This document shows positions 36,636 through 44,897 of a stretch of DNA of 58,210 nucleotides, in pieces. The DNA lies in the NCBI GenBank assembly GCA_029863175.1, contig JAOTVX010000023.1, positions 1 to 58,210 on the forward strand, in the 5' to 3' direction. Every line of letters starts with the position of its first letter. The stretch's first letter is position 1. The translations under genes and the position numbers were made by a program. The notes below the pieces were generated by a model that did no database searches, had not been told where the DNA came from, and worked only from the letters and a program-made list of their open reading frames with translations. Source of the stretch: Betaproteobacteria bacterium (GTDB lineage Bacteria; Pseudomonadota; Gammaproteobacteria; Burkholderiales; SG8-41).

Positions 36636-38390
36636 TTACTCCGCGCCACTTTCACGTGTCAGCACGAAGCAGATCATTCCCGGTTCATTCGCGGCGAGCA
36701 CCAGCCGATAGCCGGCGTCGGCCGCCTGCTTGGCGGCCTGGAACAGCCCGATGCCGAGCCCGGTGTGGGATTGCACAGGGTTATCGAACAACTGCTCGGC
36801 CACGTTGTTGGCAATGGCCGCGCCGTTATCGCATACCGTCAGGGTGCCGCCGCGAGCCACCGAAAGCGTGACGCGCACCTGCAGGGTCGAAAGGTCGGCC
36901 GACTTGGCCAGCGCGTTCTCGATGAGGTTGTCCGCAACGCTGTCGAACAACTCCAATGGCAGCTTGAGATCCTTCGCGGGCCCATCGACGTGGAACTGGA
37001 TCTTGCGCCCGGTGAAGCGTTGCAGCAGGCCTTCCCACCAGCTCGCCGCTTCCACCATGCTCGAGTCCGTTTGCTGCGGCGAGCGCAGCTTGTCCAGCGT
37101 CACGTTCAGCCGCTGGGTGATCTGCGGCAGCTGCCGCTGCATGAGCGCCTGCAGCCCCTGCGCCTGCTCGGCGCTGCTCGACTCGACCGCGGCGCAAAGC
37201 GAGCGCAGCGATTGCAGGAGGTTCTTCACGTCGTGCGTCAGCCTGGCGCCCGTTTCATGGATTGCCTGCGTATAGGCGCTTTGCCGCTGGATCTGCTCGC
37301 GACGCTTGGCGTCGTAGAAGTGCCCCACCATCTGCGTGAGCAGCTTGAGATGCAACAGCACCGCCGGGGACAGCGACCAGCCCGTGTAGATGCGCAATCG
37401 CAGGTCGTGGAACGAGAGGTCGGCAAAGAACTCCGATTTTTCTCCGAACTCCCCCTGGCCAAGGCGCGCTTCCCATTCCAGGCCGCTGACCCACGGCAGC
37501 TCCAGAATGTGCTCGAGCGCCAGCGCCAGGAAGCGCTGGGGCTGCGTCTCGTTCTCGGCCAGATCGGCCAGCTGCTGCACCCAGTGTTCGAACGGCAGCC
37601 CCAGGCTCATGAAGTAGCGCGACAGGATATGGCCGAGCCCGACGAAGCCGCTGTGCGGATTCCAGAGCCAGGACATGGCGATCAGCAGCAGCGCGATCGC
37701 AAACAACGTCTGCGCGAGAGCCAGCGGGTAATTGCCGTGGCTGACCTGCTTGACGACGAAGCTGCCCAGCACCAGCGCGGCGACCAGCAGGAACAGGATC
37801 AGGCTGTAGAAGAGGTCTACCGCGAGCGGGAGCACACTGCGGGGCGACTCGACGCGCGTCAGCACGATCGCCAGGGGCAACAGCGGCAAGCCGAACTGCA
37901 CCAGCAGCACCAGCGCATCCTCGAGGCTTTGGCCGACGAACAGATGCGGCACCACCCAGATCAGCAGCAACGACAGCAAATAGATCGCCGCGAGCAGCGA
38001 CACCAGGCGTTGCCGGCGTTCCGCTATGCCCGGCACGGATCCACCGATCAACCCGAAGAGCACGGCGAGCCAGACCGCCATCAGCCACCAGTTGTTCCAG
38101 GCGGCAAGCAGAAAACCGACGATGACCACCAGGAACGCATAGCGCGGCTCGATGTTGCGCTCGCCGCGCCACAGCGGCTGCCAGATCAGGAACAGGCCCA
38201 GATGCGCGAGCAAAAACGCGCGGGGCCCCCAGTCGTCGATGCCCCACGCGAGCGCGGCGTGCAGGGCGAGCAGCATCAAACCCATCCACACATGCGGACG
38301 GGCGGCGACCGCGCGGCCGTTCGTGCGGACGGCCGCCGCGGCTGACGGCGGCACTGTTTCGCTATACTGTCGGGAACCCATGGTGATCAT
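36636..38390 (-). CDS. Multi-helix membrane sensor histidine kinase (PrsK-like)
   Basis: A 584-residue kinase. The N-terminal half has about eight hydrophobic helices (for example FLLAHLGLFLIW, LLLVAALVLGSFVV). It is followed by a linker and then the dimerisation box with phospho-His in GARLTHDVKNLLQSLRSL, N-box NLIENALAKS, G1 VCDNGAAI and G2 GLGIGLFQAAK. Starts at 38390 (MITMGSRQYS) and 38381 (MGSRQYS) are both in frame. It is the likely partner of the sigma54 regulator at 21833. It is divergent from the permease gene with only 6 nt between start codons. Confidence 0.9.
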   Translation of the reverse strand: MITMGSRQYSETVPPSAAAAVRTNGRAVAARPHVWMGLMLLALHAALAWGIDDWGPRAFLLAHLGLFLIWQPLWRGERNIEPRYAFLVVIVGFLLAAWNNWWLMAVWLAVLFGLIGGSVPGIAERRQRLVSLLAAIYLLSLLLIWVVPHLFVGQSLEDALVLLVQFGLPLLPLAIVLTRVESPRSVLPLAVDLFYSLILFLLVAALVLGSFVVKQVSHGNYPLALAQTLFAIALLLIAMSWLWNPHSGFVGLGHILSRYFMSLGLPFEHWVQQLADLAENETQPQRFLALALEHILELPWVSGLEWEARLGQGEFGEKSEFFADLSFHDLRLRIYTGWSLSPAVLLHLKLLTQMVGHFYDAKRREQIQRQSAYTQAIHETGARLTHDVKNLLQSLRSLCAAVESSSAEQAQGLQALMQRQLPQITQRLNVTLDKLRSPQQTDSSMVEAASWWEGLLQRFTGRKIQFHVDGPAKDLKLPLELFDSVADNLIENALAKSADLSTLQVRVTLSVARGGTLTVCDNGAAIANNVAEQLFDNPVQSHTGLGIGLFQAAKQAADAGYRLVLAANEPGMICFVLTRESGAE

Positions 38391-38396
38391 TTTGGC

Positions 38397-39167
38397 ATGA
38401 ATTCCAGAATCGCGACTATGGCGCGTTACACGCTCCTCGAGGCGTTGCGGACGCGGTTTCCAGTCCTCGTGCTCGTCGCGGTCGCGGTGTTGCTGTTGGC
38501 GAGCTTTTTTGTCGAGAGCATAGCGGTCACGGAGGGCGCGCGGTTCCAGGCCGCCTTTTATGCCGCCAGCATGCGTCTGGCGGGCGTTTTCGTCGCAGGG
38601 CTGTACGTCCTCGTCAGCATCGCCCGCGAGTTCAATGACAAGGGCTTCGATATCCTGCTCGCCCTCGATTTGCCGCGCGCGCATTACGTGCTGGGCAAGC
38701 TCGCCGGATTTCTCGCGCTGGCGGTCCTGATTGCCGCCGTCGCGAGCCTGCCGCTGGTCTGGTTTGCGCCCCTCGGAGCAGTCGTGCAGTGGGCGGTTTC
38801 GCTCGCTCTCGAGCTTGCCATCGTGGTCACGCTCGCCCTGTTCTGCATGCTGACCTTCAGCCAACTCGTACCCGCCGCGAGCTTCGTCCTGGCGTTCTAC
38901 CTCCTCGCGCGGTCGATCACGGCAATCCGCTTGATGGGTACCCACCCCCTCGCGGGCGCGGACTCGTTGTCGCACCAGGTCATTAGCGGGACGGTCGAGG
39001 CGCTGGCGCTTGTGATGCCGGCATTCGACACGTGGACCCAGACTGCGTGGCTGGTCGACCAACCGGCCGCATGGGCAAGCCTGCTGCATATCGGCTGGCA
39101 AAGCATCGTCTACGTGCTGTTGCTAACGGCGGCGGCGATGTTCGATCTTTACCGGAAGAATTTTTGA
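38397..39167 (+). CDS. ABC-2 type permease at the right edge of the pilus locus
   Basis: A 256-residue membrane protein with six or so hydrophobic helices and the family segment SIAREFNDKGFDILLALDLPRAHYVLGKLAGF seen in ABC-2 permeases. It has no ATPase gene beside it; the orphan ATPase at 21047 is a candidate partner. Its terminal codons (KNF, stop) lie in the left arm of a perfect hairpin. Substrate unknown. Confidence 0.85.
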   Translation: MNSRIATMARYTLLEALRTRFPVLVLVAVAVLLLASFFVESIAVTEGARFQAAFYAASMRLAGVFVAGLYVLVSIAREFNDKGFDILLALDLPRAHYVLGKLAGFLALAVLIAAVASLPLVWFAPLGAVVQWAVSLALELAIVVTLALFCMLTFSQLVPAASFVLAFYLLARSITAIRLMGTHPLAGADSLSHQVISGTVEALALVMPAFDTWTQTAWLVDQPAAWASLLHIGWQSIVYVLLLTAAAMFDLYRKNF

Positions 39168-39189
39168 GAGCGGGTCTCAAAAATTCTTA
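39156..39189 (+). repeat. Perfect hairpin spanning the permease stop codon
   Basis: AAGAATTTTTGAGA (starting near 39157) and TCTCAAAAATTCTT (ending near 39189) are exact reverse complements around a short GCGGG-type loop. The TGA stop is inside the left arm. Coordinates are good to about 1 nt. This is the third hairpin of this design in the pilus locus. Confidence 0.88.
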
Positions 39190-39202
39190 AGCGGGAACCG
39201 GA

Positions 39203-39931
39203 ATGAAACGCGGCGAGGAGCGTTCGATCGGCCAGGTCCCAAAGCCGGTGCGAGTGCTGCTCGCGGCGGCGCTGGTATTGCAAATCGGGTGGCAGGCCCT
39301 GCAGCCGAAGCCAATCGCTCGAGCCGAGGCACTCAGCGCGCCCCCAACGGCGGCGACGCTGGGCACGCTTGCCTTTGGCGAGCCGATCGCTTTCGCCGCG
39401 CTGCTGACGCTCCACCTTCAGGCATTCGACAACCAGCCGGGTATCAGCATCCCGTTCGCTCAACTGGATTACGGGCGCGTGGGTGAATGGCTCGATGCAA
39501 TACTCCGGCTCGACCCGGTAAGCCAATATCCCCTGCTCATGGCGGCACAACTCTACGGGCAGATCCCCGACCCGACGAAACAACGACAGATGTGCGAGTT
39601 GGTCCGCCGGCAATTCGAACAGGATCCCAACCGGCGTTGGCGATGGCTCGCGCACTGCGCCATCATGGCCAAGCACCGGTTGCGCGATACGAGACTTGCT
39701 CTGGCCTACGCGGAAGCAATCGCGCGCAGCGCCACGCAGGCGCCAACCTGGGCGCGGCAGATGCGCATTTTCGTGCTCGAGAACATGGGAGAGGCTGAGG
39801 CCGCAGCCATTCTTCTGGGAGGATTACTCGTCAGCGGCGAGGTAACTGACCCTCAGGAAATCCATTTCCTGACGGAGCGACTAAAGCAGCTGAAAGGTGC
39901 CGACAAATCGTCACGGCCGTCGGAAAAATGA
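39203..39931 (+). CDS. Membrane-anchored protein of unknown function next to the ABC permease
   Basis: A 242-residue protein that I do not recognise. One N-terminal hydrophobic segment (PVRVLLAAALVLQIGWQAL, about residues 16-34) suggests an inner-membrane anchor with a periplasmic domain. The rest is helical and TPR-like in feel (YPLLMAAQLYGQIPDPTKQR; LALAYAEAIARSATQAPTW). It lies 35 nt after the permease and is probably co-transcribed, so it may be an accessory subunit of that transporter. Confidence 0.7.
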   Translation: MKRGEERSIGQVPKPVRVLLAAALVLQIGWQALQPKPIARAEALSAPPTAATLGTLAFGEPIAFAALLTLHLQAFDNQPGISIPFAQLDYGRVGEWLDAILRLDPVSQYPLLMAAQLYGQIPDPTKQRQMCELVRRQFEQDPNRRWRWLAHCAIMAKHRLRDTRLALAYAEAIARSATQAPTWARQMRIFVLENMGEAEAAAILLGGLLVSGEVTDPQEIHFLTERLKQLKGADKSSRPSEK

Positions 39932-40121
39932 CACCTCGCCAGCGGGCTGAGCGACATCTCTCTAATCTTTAATCATTAATCGGCGCGCCTGCCATTCTGA
40001 GACAAAGTGCCCACGGGACGATAAAGCTTCTTTCCATCAATTGGTTAAGCCTTAGCTCGCAAGCACAGTGGGTTCTTTCACGCTCCCCGGCCCATATTAA
40101 CCACGATCGAGATGTGAAACT

Positions 40122-40136
40122 TGGCACATAACTTGC
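40122..40136 (+). promoter_or_regulatory. Sigma54 (-24/-12) promoter of the prepilin gene
   Basis: TGGCACATAACTTGC matches the RpoN consensus TGGCACG-N4-TTGC at every conserved base except the last G of the -24 block, with the required spacing between the GG and GC dinucleotides. It lies 38 nt upstream of the prepilin ATG. The window encodes RpoN (46988) and a GAFTGA-type activator (21833). Confidence 0.88.
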
Positions 40137-40174
40137 GGCAACGTTGCCACTCGGATTTCGTAAAGGAGCGGGTC

Positions 40175-40867
40175 ATGCGTAAACAGCAAGGTTTCACCTT
40201 GATCGAGATTGCGATCGTGCTCGTGATCATCGGGCTCCTGCTCGGCGGCGTGTTGAAAGGCCAGGAACTCATCACCAGCGCCCGCGTGCGTAACCTGATC
40301 TCGCAGCAGGACGGCGTCAAGGCCGCCTTCTTCGGCTTCCTGGACCGTTATCGCGCCTACCCCGGCGACTACAACCAGGCGCAGGCCAACATCCCGAGCT
40401 GTGCGGCATGCGCCCAGGGCAATAACAACGGCCAGATCCGCTCCGTTGCTGGCGGCGATGTCATCGATGAACAGATCGCTGTCTGGGAACACCTCTCCCG
40501 CGCGGGCTTCATCAACGGCAGCTACACCTATGCGGCGGGCGCGGAAACCACGGCCTCGGCGCCGACCAACCCGTACGCGCGCTACCTGCAGATGATTTAC
40601 GACAACGTGTATGATGGCGCCCCGACGGTCCGCCATAATCTCAAGACTGGGAACCAGATCCCGTCGGACATCCTCGCCGAGGTCGACCGCAAGGTCGACG
40701 ATGGAAGCGGGACAGGTGGCTCTTTCCGCTTCTCCGCCTACCCCGGCCAGTCCGCCGGCGGGGGCACGGCTCCGGTCGGCTCGGGCAGCTGCTATGCCGC
40801 AGCCGCTCCGAATAACTGGGTGGCGAACGCGCCGGTTCCCGTTTGTGGCGGTACCAGCCTGTTCTAA
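40175..40867 (+). CDS. Type IV prepilin (probable main pilin of the locus)
   Basis: A 230-residue prepilin with a short leader and canonical motif QQG/FTLIEIAIVLVIIGLLLG, Glu5 present. The exported domain has RYRAYPGDYNQAQANIPSC and two pairs of cysteines (CAAC; C in GSGSCY and PVCGG). Start set at ATG 40175 because it has a strong AAAGGAG site at 40162-40168, lies just downstream of a sigma54 promoter, and gives a 6-7 residue leader; longer readings would include the promoter. A rho-independent terminator follows, so it is its own transcription unit. Confidence 0.92.
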   Translation: MRKQQGFTLIEIAIVLVIIGLLLGGVLKGQELITSARVRNLISQQDGVKAAFFGFLDRYRAYPGDYNQAQANIPSCAACAQGNNNGQIRSVAGGDVIDEQIAVWEHLSRAGFINGSYTYAAGAETTASAPTNPYARYLQMIYDNVYDGAPTVRHNLKTGNQIPSDILAEVDRKVDDGSGTGGSFRFSAYPGQSAGGGTAPVGSGSCYAAAAPNNWVANAPVPVCGGTSLF

Positions 40868-40873
40868 CAAAAA

Positions 40874-41058
40874 GTTCGAAGTTCCAGGTTCAAAGTTTCA
40901 AGTTCGAAAAGCCCGCGGAAGACGCGGGCTTTTTTTGTTGGCGGCGCGCCACTGGCGGAACCGAACCCCGAACACCGAACGCCGAACCTTGAACCTTGAA
41001 CCTTGAACCTTGAACCTTGAACTCCGAACCCAGAACACGGAAACACGGAAACACGGAA
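40874..41058. repeat. Long composite array with a nested terminator (prepilin-antiporter gap)
   Basis: Left arm (40874-40908): GTTCGAA, GTTCCAG, GTTCAAA, GTTTCAA, GTTCGAA. Right arm (40961-41037): eleven 7-nt units, CCGAACN four times, TTGAACN five times, CCGAACC, CAGAACA. These are followed by three 8-nt ACACGGAA units (41035-41058). The rho-independent terminator of the prepilin gene sits in the loop. It lies between convergent genes. Confidence 0.93.
40911..40936 (+). terminator. Rho-independent terminator of the prepilin gene
   Basis: Perfect 7-bp GC stem GCCCGCG / CGCGGGC with a GAAGA loop, followed by seven T. It ends transcription of the prepilin gene 44 nt after its stop codon. The preceding AAAA run makes it possibly bidirectional, which would also serve the convergent antiporter gene. 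Confidence 0.93.
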
Positions 41059-41065
41059 CTTGCTT

Positions 41066-43036
41066 CTAGCCTTGCATGAGCTTCATCTCCGCCGCTGCAA
41101 CGCCTTCCTCCGCGCCCAGCAGCACCAGAACGTCGCCCTCCTCCACGCGAGTATCGGCGTCCGGCGTTACCGTCCGGGCATTCTTCCGACGGAAAGCGGT
41201 AACCTCCACGCCCAGGAGTCTCAGTTCAAGCTCTCCCAGCTGCTTGCCGATCGCTGCCGCGCCTGGCGTGATCGACACCGAGTGCAGGCGCGGCTGATTC
41301 GCCTGATCAAGCCCCTCGGTCTCGTCCGTGATACCGCGAAAGAAACCGCGGAACAGGCTGTAGCGCTGCTCACGTGTCTCGCGCATCCTCTGCAAAACCC
41401 GGTTCAGCGGAACACCGAGCAACATGAGCGTCGTCGAAGCCAGTATCAGGCTCCCCTCAAGAATCTCGGCGACGACCTCGACGGCGCCAGCGGATTTCAA
41501 CCGGTCGATGTCGCTCTCGTCGCGGGTGCGCACGACAACCGGCAGCGCGGGCCGCAACTCCCCCACGTGCCGCAGGATCTTGAGCGCGGACGTTGTATCG
41601 GCGTAGGTGATCGCAAGCGCGCGGGCGCGTAGCAATCCCGCCGCCGTTAGCACCTCCGGGCGCGCCGCATCTCCGAACACGACGCTTTCACCAGCCGCCG
41701 CCGCTTCCTTGATGCGCTGGGGATCGACGTCAAGCGCAATGAACGGGATCGATTCCTGACGCAGCAGACGCGCGAGGTTCTGGCCGCTGCGCCCGAATCC
41801 GCAGATGACGACATGCCGGTCGGCGCTCATGGCCTGCACGGCAATGTTGTGCACCTGCATCGCCCGGTTCATCCAGTCCGACCGGACCCAGCGGCGTACA
41901 ACGTGCTCGCTGCGCTCGACCATGAATGGCGCGAGGAGCATCGAGAGGAGCATCGCTCCGAGCACCGGCTGCATTACGTCCGCCGCGACCAGTTCGAGGG
42001 CGTCGGCACGCGCCAGCAGCACGAGCCCGAATTCGCCGCATCCGGCCAACGCCAGTCCGGTGCGCATCGCGGCACCGGTGTTGCGCTCGAACAGCACGCT
42101 CAAGCCGAAGATGAGACCGGCCTTGAACACGAGGAGCGCCAGCAGCAATAGCGCGACCCACGCAAAGTTCCCGATCACGACCTGGGGGTCGAGCAGCATG
42201 CCGATCGTGACGAAAAACAGGCCAAGCAGCACGTCGCGGAACGGCCGGATGTCCACCTCCACCTGGTAGCGGTACTCGGTCTCCGAGATCAGTGCGCCGG
42301 CCAGAAAGGCCCCCAGCGCGAGCGAGAGCCCCGCCATTTCGGTCAGGTACGCGAGCCCGAGCGTGATCAGCAGGACGTTAAGAACGAAAAGCTCGGCGGA
42401 CTTCTGCCTCGCTACGAGATGGAACCATGCGCGCATGAGCCGCTGGCCGAAGAACAGCAGCAACGCGAGCACGGCCGCCGCCTTGAGCAACGCCAGGCCA
42501 AGGTCTGCGGCGAGAGTTCCCGAGCCCGACTCGAGCGCCGGCACCACGATCAACAACGGCACCACCGCCAGGTCCTGGAACAGGAGCACGCCGATGATCT
42601 GCCGCCCGTGGGGTGTGTTGAGCTCCAGGCGCTCGGCGAGGATCTTCGCCAGGATCGCCGTCGACGACATCGCCAGCACCCCGCCGAGGATCAGTCCTGC
42701 GCGCCACTCGAAGGCAAGCGCGTGCGCGACTGCCCAGACCGCCAGCATCGTAAGCGCGACCTGCGCGGCGCCGAGGCCGAACACGAGGCGGCGGATGGTA
42801 ATCAGTTTTGGGAGGCTGAATTCGAGGCCGATACTGAACATCAGGAACACGATGCCGATCTCGGCCAGCTGACTCGCCTCCTCCATTTCCGGGATCCACG
42901 CCAGTGCATGCGGACCGATCGCGACGCCGACAATGAGGTAGCCCAGCATCGGCGGAAGCCTGAGGGAGCGGAACACAACCACGATGAGCACCGCGGTCGC
43001 AAGCAGGATCAGAACGGATTGCAGCGTCGAAGGCAT
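41066..43036 (-). CDS. CPA2-family monovalent cation:proton antiporter (KefB/YbaL-like) with RCK domains
   Basis: Potassium or sodium/proton antiporter. The 656-residue protein has 12-13 hydrophobic segments in a Na_H_Exchanger domain (for example RLPPMLGYLIVGVAIGPHAL), then an RCK/TrkA-N nucleotide-binding domain (HVVICGFGRSGQNLARLLRQ) and a TrkA-C domain at the C-terminus (EEGDVLVLLGAEEG). Start at 43036 (MPSTLQSVLILLA); the 33 upstream codons are read from repeat-array DNA. Convergent with the prepilin gene, divergent from kdsD. Confidence 0.93.
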   Translation of the reverse strand: MPSTLQSVLILLATAVLIVVVFRSLRLPPMLGYLIVGVAIGPHALAWIPEMEEASQLAEIGIVFLMFSIGLEFSLPKLITIRRLVFGLGAAQVALTMLAVWAVAHALAFEWRAGLILGGVLAMSSTAILAKILAERLELNTPHGRQIIGVLLFQDLAVVPLLIVVPALESGSGTLAADLGLALLKAAAVLALLLFFGQRLMRAWFHLVARQKSAELFVLNVLLITLGLAYLTEMAGLSLALGAFLAGALISETEYRYQVEVDIRPFRDVLLGLFFVTIGMLLDPQVVIGNFAWVALLLLALLVFKAGLIFGLSVLFERNTGAAMRTGLALAGCGEFGLVLLARADALELVAADVMQPVLGAMLLSMLLAPFMVERSEHVVRRWVRSDWMNRAMQVHNIAVQAMSADRHVVICGFGRSGQNLARLLRQESIPFIALDVDPQRIKEAAAAGESVVFGDAARPEVLTAAGLLRARALAITYADTTSALKILRHVGELRPALPVVVRTRDESDIDRLKSAGAVEVVAEILEGSLILASTTLMLLGVPLNRVLQRMRETREQRYSLFRGFFRGITDETEGLDQANQPRLHSVSITPGAAAIGKQLGELELRLLGVEVTAFRRKNARTVTPDADTRVEEGDVLVLLGAEEGVAAAEMKLMQG

Positions 43037-43044
43037 CGCGGAAA

Positions 43045-43142
43045 CAGTGAACGGTGAACAGTGATCTGAGAATCGTAAACGGCGGTTTCGAATCTCTCGT
43101 GACCAACGGCTTATGGCTAACGGGTCACCAGTCACCGGTCAC
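43045..43142. repeat. Inverted heptad array between the antiporter gene and kdsD
   Basis: Left arm (43045-43065): CAGTGAA, CGGTGAA, CAGTGAT. Right arm (43107-43141): CGGCTTA, TGGCTAA, CGGGTCA, CCAGTCA, CCGGTCA. Partial complementarity between GGTGA and GGTCACC-type units. It lies between divergent genes, where a terminator is not needed. Confidence 0.8.
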
Positions 43143-43207
43143 CCCAGTGGATGATGCCCTATCGGGCCTGAAATGCAAGCGGACGGACCAGTCGAAGCGA
43201 TTGATTC

Positions 43208-43216
43208 TGCTATACT
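43208..43216 (+). promoter_or_regulatory. Candidate extended -10 promoter for kdsD
   Basis: TGCTATACT gives an extended -10 (TG-N-TATACT) just 9 nt upstream of the kdsD ATG. No good -35 is visible, as is usual for extended -10 promoters. It implies a very short leader. Confidence 0.4.
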
Positions 43217-43225
43217 TAACGCGCC

Positions 43226-44230
43226 ATGAAGACGGCACCTGCAAGCAGCGGCATCGCGCCCGACCAGCACCCGGCGCTCGCGATGGCGCGCACGGTGCTC
43301 GAGATCGAGGCGCAGGCTATTTCGGGACTGGTCGCCCGGCTCGATGCGCATTTTGTGCGCGCCATAGAGCTGATCATGGGCCGCCGCGGGCGTGTGGTCG
43401 TCAGCGGTATTGGCAAGTCAGGTCACATCGCCCGCAAGATTGCATCGACCCTTGCCAGCACCGGCACGCCTGCTTACTTCGTGCATCCCACGGAGGCCAG
43501 CCATGGCGATCTCGGCATGGTGACCCGCGACGACGTGTTCATCGCGCTCTCCAACTCGGGAGAAAGCGCGGAGCTGCTGGCGATTGTTCCTTTGCTCAAG
43601 CGCCAGGGCGCGAAGCTGATCGCCTTGACCGGCAATGCCGCGTCTACGCTCGCCCAGGAAGCCGATGCGCACCTCTATGCAGGTGCGGAGAAGGAAGCAT
43701 GCCCTCTGAACCTTGCGCCGACTGCCAGCACCACGGCAGCGCTGGCCCTCGGTGACGCACTCGCAGTAGCGATAATGAGCACGAAAGGCTTCACGAAGGA
43801 CGACTTCGCCGCAGCCCATCCCGGCGGGACCCTGGGCCGCAAGCTGCTCACGCACGTGCGCGACGTCATGCGCACGAGCGCGAACGCCCCCCGTATCGGC
43901 CACCAGGCCACGCTCATGGACGGCATGCTCGAGATGTCGCGGGGACGCATGGGCATGACCGCCGTCCTCGACGATGCCGGCCGCGTCGTGGGAGTTTTCA
44001 CCGACGGCGACTTGCGCCGCAACATCGAAAAAGACACGGACATGCGCTCGACCCGGATCGATGAGGTCATGACTCGCAATCCGCGCACCATCGGGCCGGA
44101 CCGCCTCGCGGCCGAGGCCGTCGAGATCATGGAGCGCTACAAAGTGAATCAGCTGCTTGTCGTTGATGACCGCCAGCAGCTGGTCGGCGCCCTGAACATG
44201 CACGACTTGTTCCGGGGCAAGGTCCTCTAA
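43226..44230 (+). CDS. kdsD: Arabinose-5-phosphate isomerase KdsD
   Basis: Converts ribulose-5-phosphate to arabinose-5-phosphate for KDO synthesis. The 334-residue protein has a SIS sugar-isomerase domain (VVVSGIGKSGHIARKIASTL, HPTEASHGDLGM, SNSGESAELL) followed by two CBS domains (MRTSANAPRI, DEVMTRNPRTIGPD). First gene of the KDO/LPS-transport cluster. Confidence 0.97.
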   Translation: MKTAPASSGIAPDQHPALAMARTVLEIEAQAISGLVARLDAHFVRAIELIMGRRGRVVVSGIGKSGHIARKIASTLASTGTPAYFVHPTEASHGDLGMVTRDDVFIALSNSGESAELLAIVPLLKRQGAKLIALTGNAASTLAQEADAHLYAGAEKEACPLNLAPTASTTAALALGDALAVAIMSTKGFTKDDFAAAHPGGTLGRKLLTHVRDVMRTSANAPRIGHQATLMDGMLEMSRGRMGMTAVLDDAGRVVGVFTDGDLRRNIEKDTDMRSTRIDEVMTRNPRTIGPDRLAAEAVEIMERYKVNQLLVVDDRQQLVGALNMHDLFRGKVL

Positions 44231-44232
44231 AT

Positions 44233-44318
44233 GTTCCGCGTTCAAGGTTTCAGGGTCAAGGTCCCATTGCTGGCGGTTCAAACTTTGAACTTTGAACTTT
44301 GAACCCAGAACGTTAAAC
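44233..44318. repeat. Inverted heptad array between kdsD and kdsC
   Basis: Left arm (44233-44260): GTTCCGC, GTTCAAG, GTTTCAG, GGTCAAG. Right arm (44284-44318): TTTGAAC three times, CCAGAAC, GTTAAAC. It begins 2 nt after the kdsD stop and ends 3 nt before the kdsC ATG, so the kdsC ribosome-binding region lies within the right arm. Confidence 0.9.
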
Positions 44319-44321
44319 GCG

Positions 44322-44846
44322 ATGCAGGAAGTCTACGCGCGCGCCAGGAACCTGCGGGTCGCCGTATTCGACGTGGACGGGGTGCTGACCGACGGCACGT
44401 TGTATTACCTCCCCTCAGGCGAAGAGCTGAAAGCGTTCAACGTGCTCGACGGCCACGGAATGAAGATGCTCCAGGAGAGCGGTGTTAAACTGGCAATAAT
44501 CAGCAGTCGCAGCTCGCGCTGCGTGGAGGAGCGTGCACGCAACCTCGGCGTCGATCTCGTGTATCAAGGCGCCGGCGACAAGCTCGCCGCCTTCAACACG
44601 CTGCTGAGCCATTGCGGAGTCGCGGCGAACACCTGCAGCTTCATTGGCGACGATGTCGTCGACCTCCCGGTAATGCGGCGCTGCGGGCTCGCGGCATCGG
44701 TGCCCGATGCGCCGGCCTTCGTGCGCCGGGAGGCACACTACGTCACACGCGCGCGGGGCGGTCACGGTGCGGCGCGCGAGCTGTGCGAGCTCATCATGCA
44801 GGCCCAGGGAACGCTGTCCGCGCGGCTGGCCGCTTACCTGGCATGA
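44322..44846 (+). CDS. kdsC: KDO-8-phosphate phosphatase KdsC
   Basis: HAD-family phosphatase, 174 residues. Motif I FDVDGVLTDGTLYY with nucleophile Asp, motif II ISSRSS, motif IV FIGDDVVDLPVM. Start at 44322 (MQEVYARARNLR); the ten codons upstream in frame are read from the repeat array and have no KdsC character. No clear Shine-Dalgarno sequence is visible because the array occupies that site. Confidence 0.95.
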   Translation: MQEVYARARNLRVAVFDVDGVLTDGTLYYLPSGEELKAFNVLDGHGMKMLQESGVKLAIISSRSSRCVEERARNLGVDLVYQGAGDKLAAFNTLLSHCGVAANTCSFIGDDVVDLPVMRRCGLAASVPDAPAFVRREAHYVTRARGGHGAARELCELIMQAQGTLSARLAAYLA

Positions 44847-44897
44847 GTCTGCCGCGACAGGAATATTGATGTTGCCGGAACGGGGGAACGGAAACTG

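Noticed and set aside
36636..39101. A continuous minus-strand frame of 821 codons covering both the kinase and the permease region
   Set aside because: Only the part from 38390 down has kinase character; the upstream 200 or so codons are the antisense of the permease gene and have the composition of a shadow frame.
40121..40174. Upstream start for the main prepilin
   Set aside because: It would begin inside the sigma54 promoter; ATG 40175 has a strong ribosome-binding site and gives a standard short leader.
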